A stretch of DNA of 64,000 nucleotides. Source: Pelagibacter sp047722505 (GTDB taxonomy: Bacteria; Pseudomonadota; Alphaproteobacteria; Pelagibacterales; Pelagibacteraceae). This document shows positions 43,349-52,049 of this stretch, piece by piece; within the stretch, counting starts at the first letter, position 1; each line of letters starts with the position of its first letter. Under the pieces are notes generated by a model, which worked only from the letters and a program-made list of their open reading frames with translations, was not told where the DNA came from and made no database searches. Where the stretch lies: positions 372,001 to 436,000 of the forward strand of contig NZ_CP159814.1 in assembly GCF_047722505.1 (NCBI RefSeq), in the 5' to 3' direction. Position numbers and translations under genes: made by a program.

Positions 43349-44546
43349 ATTACCATTAAATTATAATTTTTTATCACAAATTTATTTTTTTTTATTAATT
43401 ATACTTTCTTTAATACCGAGTGCTTATGTAGAAATTAATCAACTTCGCCAAATTACTATTATTACTTTTTTAGGATTAGTTTTTTTAGTTTTTTTCTTTT
43501 CAATTAATTTGAATTTAAAAACAGAAAATAGTCAAAACTCAATAGCAATTATTCTAATATTATTAATTTTTATTTCATTTATATTATCATTAAATCAAAA
43601 TTTTTATCTTAAAGGATATAAATTTTTAACAATTATTCCCATTATAATCTTTACAAAGCACGTAGTTCAAAAAATTAAATTTGATAGATTTTTAGATATT
43701 TTTTTTATGATTTTATCATCCTATATAATAATATCTGCAATTTATGCCTTATCATTTGATGTTAGCAAAGTTTTCTCACCATCTGCTCAATTGGCTTACA
43801 CTAGATATGAGTTTACAGATTCAATTACTAATCATTCAATCAATTGTTTAGTATATTTATTTTTATCTTACTCATCCTATAAAAAAACGACTTCTCTTTT
43901 TAAAAAAAATTTTTTAATCATTACCTCACTTGCTGCTATAGTAATGATTTTTTTATCTGCTAGTAGACAGGTAATTGTTGTTATTATTTTTTTTTATTTA
44001 ATTTCAGTACTTATAAAAAGAGACAAAAAAATTATTGATTTTATAAAAGTTATTTTTATTTTTACTATTTTATTTACCATATTTTATCTTTTTAGTTACT
44101 TTATCGAAAATAGTTTTTATATAAGAATTTTTGAAAATGAAGAAAATTTTTCTTCTGGCAGATTTGATTCAATTAAGTTTTGGCATGATATGGTTAAAAA
44201 TAAAGGTATATTAGGTTTTGGCTACATTATAAACAATACGAGTCTTTTTATCGTAGAATCTCCCCACAATGAATTTGCACGTTTTTATTTTGAGGGAGGT
44301 ATACCAGGTGCTCTTTTTATAATAATTTTATTTTTTTATTTGATTAAATGTTTATCACAAATTGTTAATTCTCATATAGATAAGGAATTAAAATTTATTT
44401 CAGTTTTATTTTTTTCGGTAATTCTTGGGCAATCGTTATTAAATAATATCTTTAATGATATTTACAGACTGTTTATTTATATGTTTCTTTTGGTTTCAAT
44501 CTACGAAATAAGTTTAATTAAATATAATAATCCTGACAATGTATAA
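43341..44546 (+). CDS. O-antigen ligase/polymerase-like membrane protein (Wzy/WaaL)
   Basis: 401-residue protein with about eleven or twelve helices and a large late loop bearing GFGYIINNTSLFIVESPHNE, where the H-N-E motif is the hallmark of the Wzy_C/O-antigen ligase family, followed by FYFEGGIPGALF. It either polymerises lipid-linked repeats or joins them to an acceptor. Since a flippase gene is also in this block and a second ligase-like gene lies at 53-54.5 kb, the two may split polymerase and ligase roles. Confidence 0.78.
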   Translation: MNKLPLNYNFLSQIYFFLLIILSLIPSAYVEINQLRQITIITFLGLVFLVFFFSINLNLKTENSQNSIAIILILLIFISFILSLNQNFYLKGYKFLTIIPIIIFTKHVVQKIKFDRFLDIFFMILSSYIIISAIYALSFDVSKVFSPSAQLAYTRYEFTDSITNHSINCLVYLFLSYSSYKKTTSLFKKNFLIITSLAAIVMIFLSASRQVIVVIIFFYLISVLIKRDKKIIDFIKVIFIFTILFTIFYLFSYFIENSFYIRIFENEENFSSGRFDSIKFWHDMVKNKGILGFGYIINNTSLFIVESPHNEFARFYFEGGIPGALFIIILFFYLIKCLSQIVNSHIDKELKFISVLFFSVILGQSLLNNIFNDIYRLFIYMFLLVSIYEISLIKYNNPDNV

Positions 44547-45189
44547 AAAAAAATTATATAAAAAAAAATTTAAATATTTTGCAAAGTACCCTAAAATTAA
44601 TAATATTATAAATACATTCACAATAGTTTTATTTATCAATTGGATATTTCAGGGTATGAGAGGAATGCAGTATAAAGAATTATCTTTTAGAGTTATAATT
44701 GAAATTCTATGTATTTTTTTAATTTTTAATTTTTTAAAAATTAATTTGTTGTTAAGTTTCTTTTTTGTGCATACTTTTTTTTGGATTTTTTTATGTCAAT
44801 TTTGGTTAATTAACAGATATTCGTTAAATTATACTAATGATTTAAAAAAAATGAATCATGTATATAAAAAAATTATCCATAAAGTTTTGAAGTTTAAAAC
44901 ATTAGATGAGGCAATAGTTATTGGATCTCAGTCATCTCAAAAAAAAATTTTAAAAATTAATTCTGATTTAGATTTAAGAATTTTTTTTACTAATGGTGTA
45001 AAAAGTTTTTTTATCCTTAACTTATTTTTATCTCATTTAAGAATGTATTCATTCATTAATAAATTTCCTTTAGATATTTATTGTTATGATAATTTTGATG
45101 TATTTAGTACTGTTATTAGTAAAAATGATAAAATTTTGATCATTAAAGACAAAAATAAAAATATCAAAAATTTTTTAAATGAACGATGA
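44539..45189 (+). CDS. Membrane-anchored nucleotidyltransferase-like protein
   Basis: 216-residue protein. The first half has two to three hydrophobic helices. The second half carries IGSQSSQKKILKINSDLDL, which fits the pol-beta superfamily nucleotidyltransferase signature (G-S, then 12 residues, then D-L-D), and PLDIYCYD may be the third carboxylate. It probably joins a nucleotide to a substrate at the membrane face, but no such enzyme is standard in this pathway. It overlaps the Wzy-like gene by 8 bp and the ALG14-like gene by 4 bp, so it is well integrated into the operon. Confidence 0.55.
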   Translation: MYKKKLYKKKFKYFAKYPKINNIINTFTIVLFINWIFQGMRGMQYKELSFRVIIEILCIFLIFNFLKINLLLSFFFVHTFFWIFLCQFWLINRYSLNYTNDLKKMNHVYKKIIHKVLKFKTLDEAIVIGSQSSQKKILKINSDLDLRIFFTNGVKSFFILNLFLSHLRMYSFINKFPLDIYCYDNFDVFSTVISKNDKILIIKDKNKNIKNFLNER

Positions 45190-45638
45190 TTGTTAAAAGT
45201 AAAACTTGTTTAATATATTCTCCTGGTGGTCATTATAATGAACTTATTAAATCTATAAGTGGAATTAATTTCAAAAACAAATATAATGTAACATTCCAAA
45301 CAAATTTAAGAAAAAAAACTAAAAATTATCTCATAACACATCCTAGAAGAAATTTTTTTCGTACTATTATAAATTTTTATCAATCTTTCAAGATTCTTTT
45401 AAAAGAACGTCCAAAATTAATAATTTCTACTGGTGCTGATGTGTGTCTTGGCACAATTATTTTAGGAAAATTATTTTTTAAAACACGTCTTATCTTCATA
45501 GAAAGTGCTGCTAATGTAGTAACGCCAACTCTCACTGGTAGAATTTCTTATTTTTTTTCTGATCTATTTATAATTCAACATAAAGATTTAATTAAGTATT
45601 ACCCAAAAGCTAAATTATCTAAAGGATTTCTTCAGTGA
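45186..45638 (+). CDS. PssD/Cps14F-like glycosyltransferase subunit (ALG14-type)
   Basis: 150-residue protein with the ALG14-like start LIYSPGGHYNELIKSI, the STGADVCLGTIILGKL core and the IFIESAANVVTPTLTGRI motif. ALG14-type proteins are membrane-bound partners that hold the catalytic ALG13-type subunit; the next gene is ALG13-like. Together they transfer a sugar from UDP-sugar to a lipid-linked acceptor. A 4-bp ATGA overlap links it to the gene before, and GTGA to the gene after. Confidence 0.83.
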   Translation: MIVKSKTCLIYSPGGHYNELIKSISGINFKNKYNVTFQTNLRKKTKNYLITHPRRNFFRTIINFYQSFKILLKERPKLIISTGADVCLGTIILGKLFFKTRLIFIESAANVVTPTLTGRISYFFSDLFIIQHKDLIKYYPKAKLSKGFLQ

Positions 45639-46108
45639 TTTATTTATCCGTAGGTACATTTCATAAAGGCTTTGATAGACTAGTCAAACCTTTAGATAAT
45701 TTTTGTAGAATAAACAAGATAAAATGTATAGCGCAAATTGGTGGTGGGGATTATTTACCAAAATATATGAAATATTCTCGACAATTTAGTTTCAGCAAAC
45801 ATTTGTTAAATATAAAAAAAAGTAATCTTGTAATATCTCATGGTGGCTATGGTACTATTATGGATCTTATAAGTTTAAATAAAAAATTTATAGTTTTCCC
45901 AAGAAATAGAAATGAAGCTGCTCATGATCAAAAAATGTCAATTAAATACTTAAAAAAAAAAATGAAAATAACTGCATGCTATTCTCAAAAAAATTTAGAA
46001 AATAGAATTATGAAATTTATACTTAAAAAAGACATTAAGATAATAAACTTACCTAAATCAAATATACCAAAAATTATCAAAAATTTTATTAACCTAAGCT
46101 CTCTTTAA
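45635..46108 (+). CDS. PssE/Cps14G-like glycosyltransferase subunit (ALG13-type)
   Basis: 157-residue GT28-type C-terminal domain. YLSVGTFHKGFDRLVKPLD is the usual start, and NLVISHGGYGTIMDLISLNKKFIVFPR matches the UDP-sugar binding loop (HGG-x-G). AAHDQKMSIKYLKK closes the site. It starts with GTG inside the stop of the ALG14-like gene (GTGA), a fixed ratio device. The pair is a split glycosyltransferase like the eukaryotic ALG13/14 and the PssDE/Cps14FG systems. Confidence 0.85.
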   Translation: MIYLSVGTFHKGFDRLVKPLDNFCRINKIKCIAQIGGGDYLPKYMKYSRQFSFSKHLLNIKKSNLVISHGGYGTIMDLISLNKKFIVFPRNRNEAAHDQKMSIKYLKKKMKITACYSQKNLENRIMKFILKKDIKIINLPKSNIPKIIKNFINLSSL

Positions 46109-46111
46109 TCT

Positions 46112-46936
46112 ATGAGAAAATTAGTTATTTCACTTGTTTCTTATAATATAAATATTTTAGAATTATCTAAAGTTTTATCGTTTGTTAAAAAAATCAAAAA
46201 CATTCAAATAAAAGTTCACATATTTGATAACGCTAATCAAAAAAGTTTATTAAAATTTTGTATAAAAAATAGATATAATTATTTTGCACCAAAGAAAAAT
46301 ATTGGTTTTGGTTGTGGACATAATTATAATATCAAACAAACAATTAAAAATAATCCTTATTACCTCATATTGAATCCAGACATTTATCTTAAACCCAATG
46401 ATGTAATTTCCAGCATTAATCTTTTAAATAAAAAAAAAAAATTTGGATTACTTTCACCAAAGTTAGTCAATACTGATGGAACTACTCAATTAATTTGTAG
46501 ATCTATTCCTAGTATATTTAATTTTTTTGTTAGGTTTTTCTTTAGTTATGATGCTTTTTCAATCAAAATTCATCAAAAAATAAATTCTTTTAAAAAATGT
46601 AAATTTATTTTAAATGTACCCTTTATTCATGGTGCTTGTTATTTTATAAAAGCTGAAGTAATCAAAAAAGTAGGATCTTATGACAAAAATTTTTTTTTAT
46701 ACGTAGAAGATCTTGATTGGTATAGAAGAATTTTTGAAAAATTTGATACAATTTATTTTAAATCCATTAAAGTAACTCATGTACATAATCAAACTTCTCA
46801 TAAAAGTTTAAGAATATTCATAATGCATTTAAAATCTATATTATATTATTACTCTAAGTGGGGTATAATGTTTGATTTTAAGAGAAAGATAATTAATAAA
46901 AATTTTTTTAAAAAATTAACAAATAAAAGAATTTAA
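46112..46936 (+). CDS. Glycosyltransferase, GT2 family (rhamnosyltransferase-like)
   Basis: 274-residue GT-A glycosyltransferase. The N-terminal SLVSYNINILELSKVL strand, NIGFGCGHNYNIKQ nucleotide-binding turn, ILNPDIYL as the D-x-D-like motif, and the later FFLYVEDLDWYRRIFEK acid cluster follow the WbbL/GT2 pattern. It adds a sugar, perhaps rhamnose, to the growing repeat unit. It is only 3 bp after the ALG13-like gene. Confidence 0.83.
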   Translation: MRKLVISLVSYNINILELSKVLSFVKKIKNIQIKVHIFDNANQKSLLKFCIKNRYNYFAPKKNIGFGCGHNYNIKQTIKNNPYYLILNPDIYLKPNDVISSINLLNKKKKFGLLSPKLVNTDGTTQLICRSIPSIFNFFVRFFFSYDAFSIKIHQKINSFKKCKFILNVPFIHGACYFIKAEVIKKVGSYDKNFFLYVEDLDWYRRIFEKFDTIYFKSIKVTHVHNQTSHKSLRIFIMHLKSILYYYSKWGIMFDFKRKIINKNFFKKLTNKRI

Positions 46937-46964
46937 TAAAAATCTAAAAAATTATTTGGAAAAT

Positions 46965-46992
46965 TTGACAATAAATTAATGCTAACTATTAT
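46965..46992 (+). promoter_or_regulatory. Candidate sigma-70 promoter upstream of the sulfotransferase
   Basis: A perfect -35 TTGACA (46965-46970) and TATTAT (46987-46992) are separated by 16 bp, in a 116-bp gap after the GT2 gene. This would give the second half of the island its own promoter. The pair is one of the best matches seen in the window, although AT-rich DNA gives false -10 matches. Confidence 0.5.
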
Positions 46993-47052
46993 CGGTATAA
47001 CTAGAGTTTCAATAAGAAATAATTTGCTAGTTATAAAGATTAGTAGATAAAT

Positions 47053-47922
47053 ATGAAATTAAATTTTGTAATTATAGGAACAGAAAAAGCAGGTACAAGT
47101 TATCTTGTAAAAATATTAAATAGCTCAGGAAAGATTTATTTACCAAAAAGTGAAATTTCAATATTCCAAAATCCAGATTTTAAAAAATGTTCAAATATAA
47201 AAAAATATTTCCTAAGCATTTTTCCAAAAAAAAACAAAAATTTAATTTTAGGAATAAAAAGACCAAATTATGTACATTTAAAAGAAGTACCTAATAGATT
47301 ATATCAATATAACAAAAATCTAAAAATTATTTTGTGTATAAGAGAGCCAATTAAAAGATTTATATCTCACTATTTACACCATATAGCTTATGGATATATA
47401 ACTTCAAAAAAAATTAATGCAAATATGATTAAACTTCTTAATAAAGACAAAGTTTTTTTAAAAAACAATCCTAGGGCAAAGGATATAACTAATGGGATGC
47501 TTTATTACAAAAATTATTTACGTTATAGAAATTTATTTTCTAAAAAGAATATATTAATATTAAACCAAAACGAAATGCGAGAAAAAAAAACATTTAAAAA
47601 ATTATCGAAATTTCTTGGTATAAGTTTAAAATATACAGCTAAAATAAAAAGCAATGTTGGAAGATATGATTATTTTAGTATTTTTTTGCATAGAAAAATG
47701 ATTAATTTACGTTTTAATAGAAATCAAAATAAAAAAAAATTAAAGAGTGATATATCGTTTTTTGATAAAATATTATTTTATTTTTTAAGAATTTTGTCAA
47801 AAATCACTATTCTAAAAGGTAAAAAAATTGAGATTAATGATTCAGTAATAAAAAAAATTCATATGGAATATAATAATGAATATTTAAAGATTCAAAGAAT
47901 AAATATTAATCAAACTATTTAA
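47053..47922 (+). CDS. Sulfotransferase (PAPS-dependent)
   Basis: 289-residue protein with the PAPS 5'-phosphosulfate loop at FVIIGTEKAGTSYL near residue 6 and the 3'-phosphate motif at ILCIREPIKRFISHYLHH near residue 97. It transfers sulfate from PAPS to a hydroxyl or amine, here probably on the repeat unit of the surface polysaccharide. PAP made by it could be removed by the CysQ encoded at 26.4 kb. The rest of the sequence is Lys- and Asn-rich as in its neighbours. Confidence 0.8.
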   Translation: MKLNFVIIGTEKAGTSYLVKILNSSGKIYLPKSEISIFQNPDFKKCSNIKKYFLSIFPKKNKNLILGIKRPNYVHLKEVPNRLYQYNKNLKIILCIREPIKRFISHYLHHIAYGYITSKKINANMIKLLNKDKVFLKNNPRAKDITNGMLYYKNYLRYRNLFSKKNILILNQNEMREKKTFKKLSKFLGISLKYTAKIKSNVGRYDYFSIFLHRKMINLRFNRNQNKKKLKSDISFFDKILFYFLRILSKITILKGKKIEINDSVIKKIHMEYNNEYLKIQRININQTI

Positions 47923-47995
47923 ACAGTATATTAAATTTTTTATTTTTAAATAAATTTACATTTAATATCTTTAATGGTATGAATAACTTGTGCAT

Positions 47996-49003
47996 ATGAT
48001 TGATGAAAAAATACTTAAAATTTTAAGATGTCCTTTAACTCAATCAGAATTAAGTTCTTATAGTAATTCACTAATAAATAAAAATAATCAGAAGTTTCAA
48101 ATTATTGATAATATTATGCATTTAATTGAGTCAGATAATAATGATCTACAAGATTATTATGAGAATATTAATGTTAAGAAAAATCCAGAAAATGCTTTTT
48201 CTTCCTATAAATCAGGTATGGAGGCTTATTATAGGGAAAGTAGAAAAAATGGACTGTTAGAAACTTTTCCAAAAAATCTAGGATTAGTTTTAGATGTGGG
48301 TGGAGGAGATGGAAATATTTTTAGATCTTTTTTGGAATTTATTCCTATAGAGCCTAGCAAGATAATTTTAGCTGATTTCGCTGCAAATCAAATGAGAAGT
48401 CCAGCAGAACGGTTAGATCCACAAAAATATTTTTTTTGTAAGGCAGATGCAACAAAACTGCCTTTTAAAGATAATTCTTTTGATACAATTTTTAATTCTG
48501 AAATGATTGAACATTTATATCCTCATGATTCCAAAAAAATGTTAGATGAATTTTTTAGAGTTTTAAAACCTGGTGGTAAATTGATTATAACCACTCCAAA
48601 TAGATCTGAATATAGACGTTTAATACAAGAAAGTATTTTATCAATTATACTTTTTTTTATGAGAAAAAAAGGTCTTATGGAAAGAGAAAAATTAAAAAGT
48701 AAATTATTTAGAAATTATCTTAGGTTTACAGGACATACATTTGTTAATATTGATCAAGTTGAAAAAAATGAGTTAATAGGTCATTTTAATGTTTTAAGAG
48801 TTAATGATCTTAAACAGCAACTTATAAATGCAGGTTTTAAAATCAATAAAACCACGTTAAGTATATTTATTCCATTAATTGTTTTTAAATTTATGCACAA
48901 AATTGACAAAAAATGGTTTTTAAGGTTTGAAAAAATGATAAGATTTATTAAATTGGAGAAGCTTTTACTTGCTTCACAAATGCATCTAGCAGAAAAAATC
49001 TAA
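47996..49003 (+). CDS. Class I SAM methyltransferase with Trm112-like N-terminus
   Basis: 335-residue protein. The first 45 residues, MIDEKILKILRCPLTQSEL onward, look like a Trm112-type cap that has lost all but one Cys. The catalytic domain has motif I LVLDVGGGDGNIF and the LPFKDNSFDTIFNSEMIEHLYP segment. It may methylate a sugar, a lipid or a quinone-like substrate; the location suggests a polysaccharide. I chose the ATG at 47996 over a GTG two codons earlier. Confidence 0.72.
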   Translation: MIDEKILKILRCPLTQSELSSYSNSLINKNNQKFQIIDNIMHLIESDNNDLQDYYENINVKKNPENAFSSYKSGMEAYYRESRKNGLLETFPKNLGLVLDVGGGDGNIFRSFLEFIPIEPSKIILADFAANQMRSPAERLDPQKYFFCKADATKLPFKDNSFDTIFNSEMIEHLYPHDSKKMLDEFFRVLKPGGKLIITTPNRSEYRRLIQESILSIILFFMRKKGLMEREKLKSKLFRNYLRFTGHTFVNIDQVEKNELIGHFNVLRVNDLKQQLINAGFKINKTTLSIFIPLIVFKFMHKIDKKWFLRFEKMIRFIKLEKLLLASQMHLAEKI

Positions 49004-49063
49004 GAAAAAAAATTATTTAATCAATATATTAAAAAGATATAAAATTTAATAATCTAATATTCA

Positions 49064-50260
49064 ATGAAGTTACTTAATTTATTTAAGATTCTTACAGTAA
49101 ACTCTTCAGTACAATTATTGTTTAGAATTTCTAGTTTAATTTTAGCGATAGTATTAATTAATAATTTAAAAGTTGAAGATTTTGCAAATTTTCAAATAAT
49201 AAAAAATGCTATAGGATATTTGCTTATATCAATGGAATTTGGTTTTTTTCATTATGGAAATACTCTCTACAACAAAAATTTATATAAATTCAAATCAATT
49301 TTATTTAATCTTATAAAATTACGAATTCTAATTTTCTTAATAGTTTTTCCATTAATAATTATATATTTTAATTTTAATGAATTTAGCAAAGAAGTTATGG
49401 TTTTATCGTCAATTATATGCTTTTTTTTAATCCTATCTTATGAAGGAGCCTTAGTTACAATAAGAAAGAATTTACAATGGAATTTAATTTTTTTATTTAA
49501 AACATTATTATTTTTACTTTTAGTTTTATTTTATAAAGATGAGCTTAATCTTATTAAGGTTTTAAATTTTTTCATTTATTCTGTAATATTTTCTATAGTC
49601 ATTCAATATATAATTTATTTAAGTTTTAAAGATGAAAATGTAAAAACATTAAAAAACAGATTTTTTAAGTTTGCATTTAATGCAAAAAACTATCTTATAA
49701 TTAGTTTATCAAATCATTTTACAGTTTATATGGGGCTTACTATTTCACCATTTTTAATTTCAAAAAGTGAAGTTGCGATATATGCAATTTTATTATTAGT
49801 TTTAGAGGTTTTATTAATTCCCCTATTTCAATTACAAAAAATTATTATGCCTGATTACTCCAAGTTCAAAAATAGACAAATGATTTTAAAGTCATTAACA
49901 TTATTTTTGATTGCCCTTGTTGTTGGAATATTAATCCACTATTTTTTTGGAAACTTTTTCTTTAATCTTCTCTTAAATGATAACTACCCTATAGATCAAA
50001 TAATTAGATACGTTTATTTTTTATTCCCAATTGCTTTATTAAGAGGTTTAATAACTATGATTAATCTATATTTTTATTATAATAATCTTATACTTTTTCA
50101 AAGAAGAATATCCTTAATTACTGCCTTCTTTTCTTTATTTGTATTTTTTGTTTTTGGAAAATATTTAGGCTTAAAAGGCTTTATTTTGAGTTTGTTTTTT
50201 GTGGAATTACTATTTTTAATATTAAGTTCTAAATTTATTATTAAACTTATTCGTAGTTAA
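49064..50260 (+). CDS. wzx: Polysaccharide flippase, Wzx-like
   Basis: 398-residue protein with about twelve helices, the MOP-superfamily layout. Features include FKILTVNSSVQLLFRISSL at the start, VFDLAM-like VEDFANFQIIKNAIGYLL and the later NLYFYYNNLILFQRRISLI loop. It would flip the undecaprenyl-linked repeat across the inner membrane. The 3' end overlaps the minus-strand C-terminal remnant at 50247. Confidence 0.78.
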   Translation: MKLLNLFKILTVNSSVQLLFRISSLILAIVLINNLKVEDFANFQIIKNAIGYLLISMEFGFFHYGNTLYNKNLYKFKSILFNLIKLRILIFLIVFPLIIIYFNFNEFSKEVMVLSSIICFFLILSYEGALVTIRKNLQWNLIFLFKTLLFLLLVLFYKDELNLIKVLNFFIYSVIFSIVIQYIIYLSFKDENVKTLKNRFFKFAFNAKNYLIISLSNHFTVYMGLTISPFLISKSEVAIYAILLLVLEVLLIPLFQLQKIIMPDYSKFKNRQMILKSLTLFLIALVVGILIHYFFGNFFFNLLLNDNYPIDQIIRYVYFLFPIALLRGLITMINLYFYYNNLILFQRRISLITAFFSLFVFFVFGKYLGLKGFILSLFFVELLFLILSSKFIIKLIRS

Positions 50261-50387
50261 GATTAATTTTATTAAGATATTTACCAAGAGCATTATGAAA
50301 TTTTTTTGGTGAAAATTTTTTATTAATGCTTTCTTTAACAATATCCTGATCTATATCATTATTTTTTTTCTTTGCTGTGCCATTATT
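50247..50387 (-). pseudogene. C-terminal remnant of a minus-strand gene
   Basis: An open frame of 46 codons plus stop with no start codon. The product would begin NNGTAKKKNNDIDQDIVKES and end KYLNKINLNYE, with the look of a real helical C-terminus. An in-frame TAA at 50388-50390 blocks it, and upstream of that the same frame continues as MLNVVPIK. This suggests a gene broken by a stop and 5' deletion when vanZ or the flippase block was joined here. The parent family is not recognised. Confidence 0.45.
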
Positions 50388-50430
50388 TTATTTAATAGGT
50401 ACTACATTTAACATCAATTTTACGATAAAT

Positions 50431-50778
50431 TTATTTATAGTGATATTTAATTTTTCTAAAAGTTAAATAAAATATTATACCAATTCCAATTCCAATAAAA
50501 TTATATAAAATATCTGAATAACTAAACACTCTGCCCACTATAAACTGAAGAATTTCAATCAAAAAACCATAAAAAAAAAGTACTAAATAAACATATTTAG
50601 TAAGTATAAATTTTGAAAGACACAGTAAAAGTGAAAGAATTGAAAATATATATATATGTACTAAATTATCCCCACCATATGGAACATAAGCTATTGTATT
50701 TCTAGGAATTAAAGCAACAACTGTAAAAAAAATTATAATTAAAAAAAAGATGCTCAGCGTTATTAAACTTTTCTTCAT
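50431..50778 (-). CDS. VanZ-like membrane protein
   Basis: 115-residue protein with four helices. YGGDNLVHIYIFSILSLLLC and GFLIEILQFIVGRVFSYSDILYNFIGI show the VanZ family pattern (D-x-x-x-H early, then E-x-x-Q ... G-R-x-x-S-x-x-D ... N). VanZ-like proteins reduce teicoplanin binding in resistance operons and occur in many cell-envelope clusters with unclear roles. Its strand is opposite to the flippase and the same as wecB. Confidence 0.82.
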   Translation of the reverse strand: MKKSLITLSIFFLIIIFFTVVALIPRNTIAYVPYGGDNLVHIYIFSILSLLLCLSKFILTKYVYLVLFFYGFLIEILQFIVGRVFSYSDILYNFIGIGIGIIFYLTFRKIKYHYK

Positions 50779-50829
50779 AAATAGTTTTATTATAAAGTCT
50801 TTATCAAAAATAATTGATACTTTTTAATT

Positions 50830-51951
50830 TTACTTTGCAAGTACATCAACTATACGCTGGCATGCCTTACCATCACCATAAGGATTATGTGAATAACTCA
50901 TTTTTTTATATTTATCTTCCTTGGTAAGTAGTTCGTTAACAGAGTTAACTATTTGATTTATGTCTGTACCAACTAATTTAACAGTGCCCGCTTCAACAGC
51001 TTCAGGTCTCTCAGTAACATCACGCATTACTAAAACTGGCTTCCCAAGTGAGGGAGCTTCCTCCTGAATACCCCCAGAATCTGTAAGGATGATATAAGAT
51101 TTTGACATAAGATATTGAAAGTTAATATAATTTTGAGGTTCAATTAAAATAATATTTTCTATATTTTTTAATATTTTATTAACTGGGTCTTGAACATTCG
51201 GGTTAAGATGTACAGGATAAATTATTTGCACATCTTTATTTTTTTTTGCAATTTCTGAAAGAGCTTTACAAATACGTTGAAAACCATCCCCAAAACTTTC
51301 TCTTCGGTGCCCAGTTATTAATATAATACGCTTACTAGTGTCTATAAAAGAAAAATCTTTATCAAGTTTTTCTTTTAAACCACTATCTTTTTCTATTTTA
51401 TTTTGGGTCCAAAACAAAGAATCAATTACAGTATTTCCTGTAACATAAATATTATCATTATTAACATTCTCTTTTATTAGATTATCTTTAGCAGATAAGG
51501 TTGGTGCAAAATGATATTTAGTAATAACAGTTGTCATTTGACGATTTCCTTCCTCAGGCCACGGAGAATAAATCTCACCAGTTCGTAAACCAGCTTCTAC
51601 GTGAGCTATTGGTATTTGTTTATAATAAGACGCTAAAGCAGCAGCCAAAACAGTTGTGGTATCTCCTTGGATCATGACTATATCAGGTTTGAATTGGTTT
51701 AATATATCATTTAACCCTGTCAATATTTTTGCTGCAGTATTATTTAAATCAATTCCACTTTTCATTATATTAAGATCATAATCAGGCTTGATTTCAAATA
51801 AATTTAAAACATCATCTAACATTTCTCGATGTTGTGCAGTTACACAGACTTTAGTCTCAAACCTTTTATCGCTTCCTAGGTTATTGATTAAAAGTGATAA
51901 TTTGATTGCTTCTGGTCGGGTTCCCAAAACTACTAAAATTTTTTTAGCCAT
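50830..51951 (-). CDS. wecB: UDP-N-acetylglucosamine 2-epimerase, non-hydrolysing (WecB)
   Basis: 373-residue epimerase with the GT-B fold. GTRPEAIKLSLLI at the start, HVEAGLRTGEIYSPWPEEGNR (a longer stretch split here), ITGHRRESFGDGF, and DSGGIQEEAPSLGKPVL followed by DVTERPEAVEAGT are the usual motifs. It converts UDP-GlcNAc to UDP-ManNAc, feeding the repeat unit. Length is normal. Confidence 0.94.
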   Translation of the reverse strand: MAKKILVVLGTRPEAIKLSLLINNLGSDKRFETKVCVTAQHREMLDDVLNLFEIKPDYDLNIMKSGIDLNNTAAKILTGLNDILNQFKPDIVMIQGDTTTVLAAALASYYKQIPIAHVEAGLRTGEIYSPWPEEGNRQMTTVITKYHFAPTLSAKDNLIKENVNNDNIYVTGNTVIDSLFWTQNKIEKDSGLKEKLDKDFSFIDTSKRIILITGHRRESFGDGFQRICKALSEIAKKNKDVQIIYPVHLNPNVQDPVNKILKNIENIILIEPQNYINFQYLMSKSYIILTDSGGIQEEAPSLGKPVLVMRDVTERPEAVEAGTVKLVGTDINQIVNSVNELLTKEDKYKKMSYSHNPYGDGKACQRIVDVLAK

Positions 51952-52049
51952 GATTAACTGTTAAGTGTAAATTCTATTTAGATTGATAGTATTGATTTTT
52001 TAAAAATTATATATAATTAATTTGTTAATGATTATATAATGAACAATCT

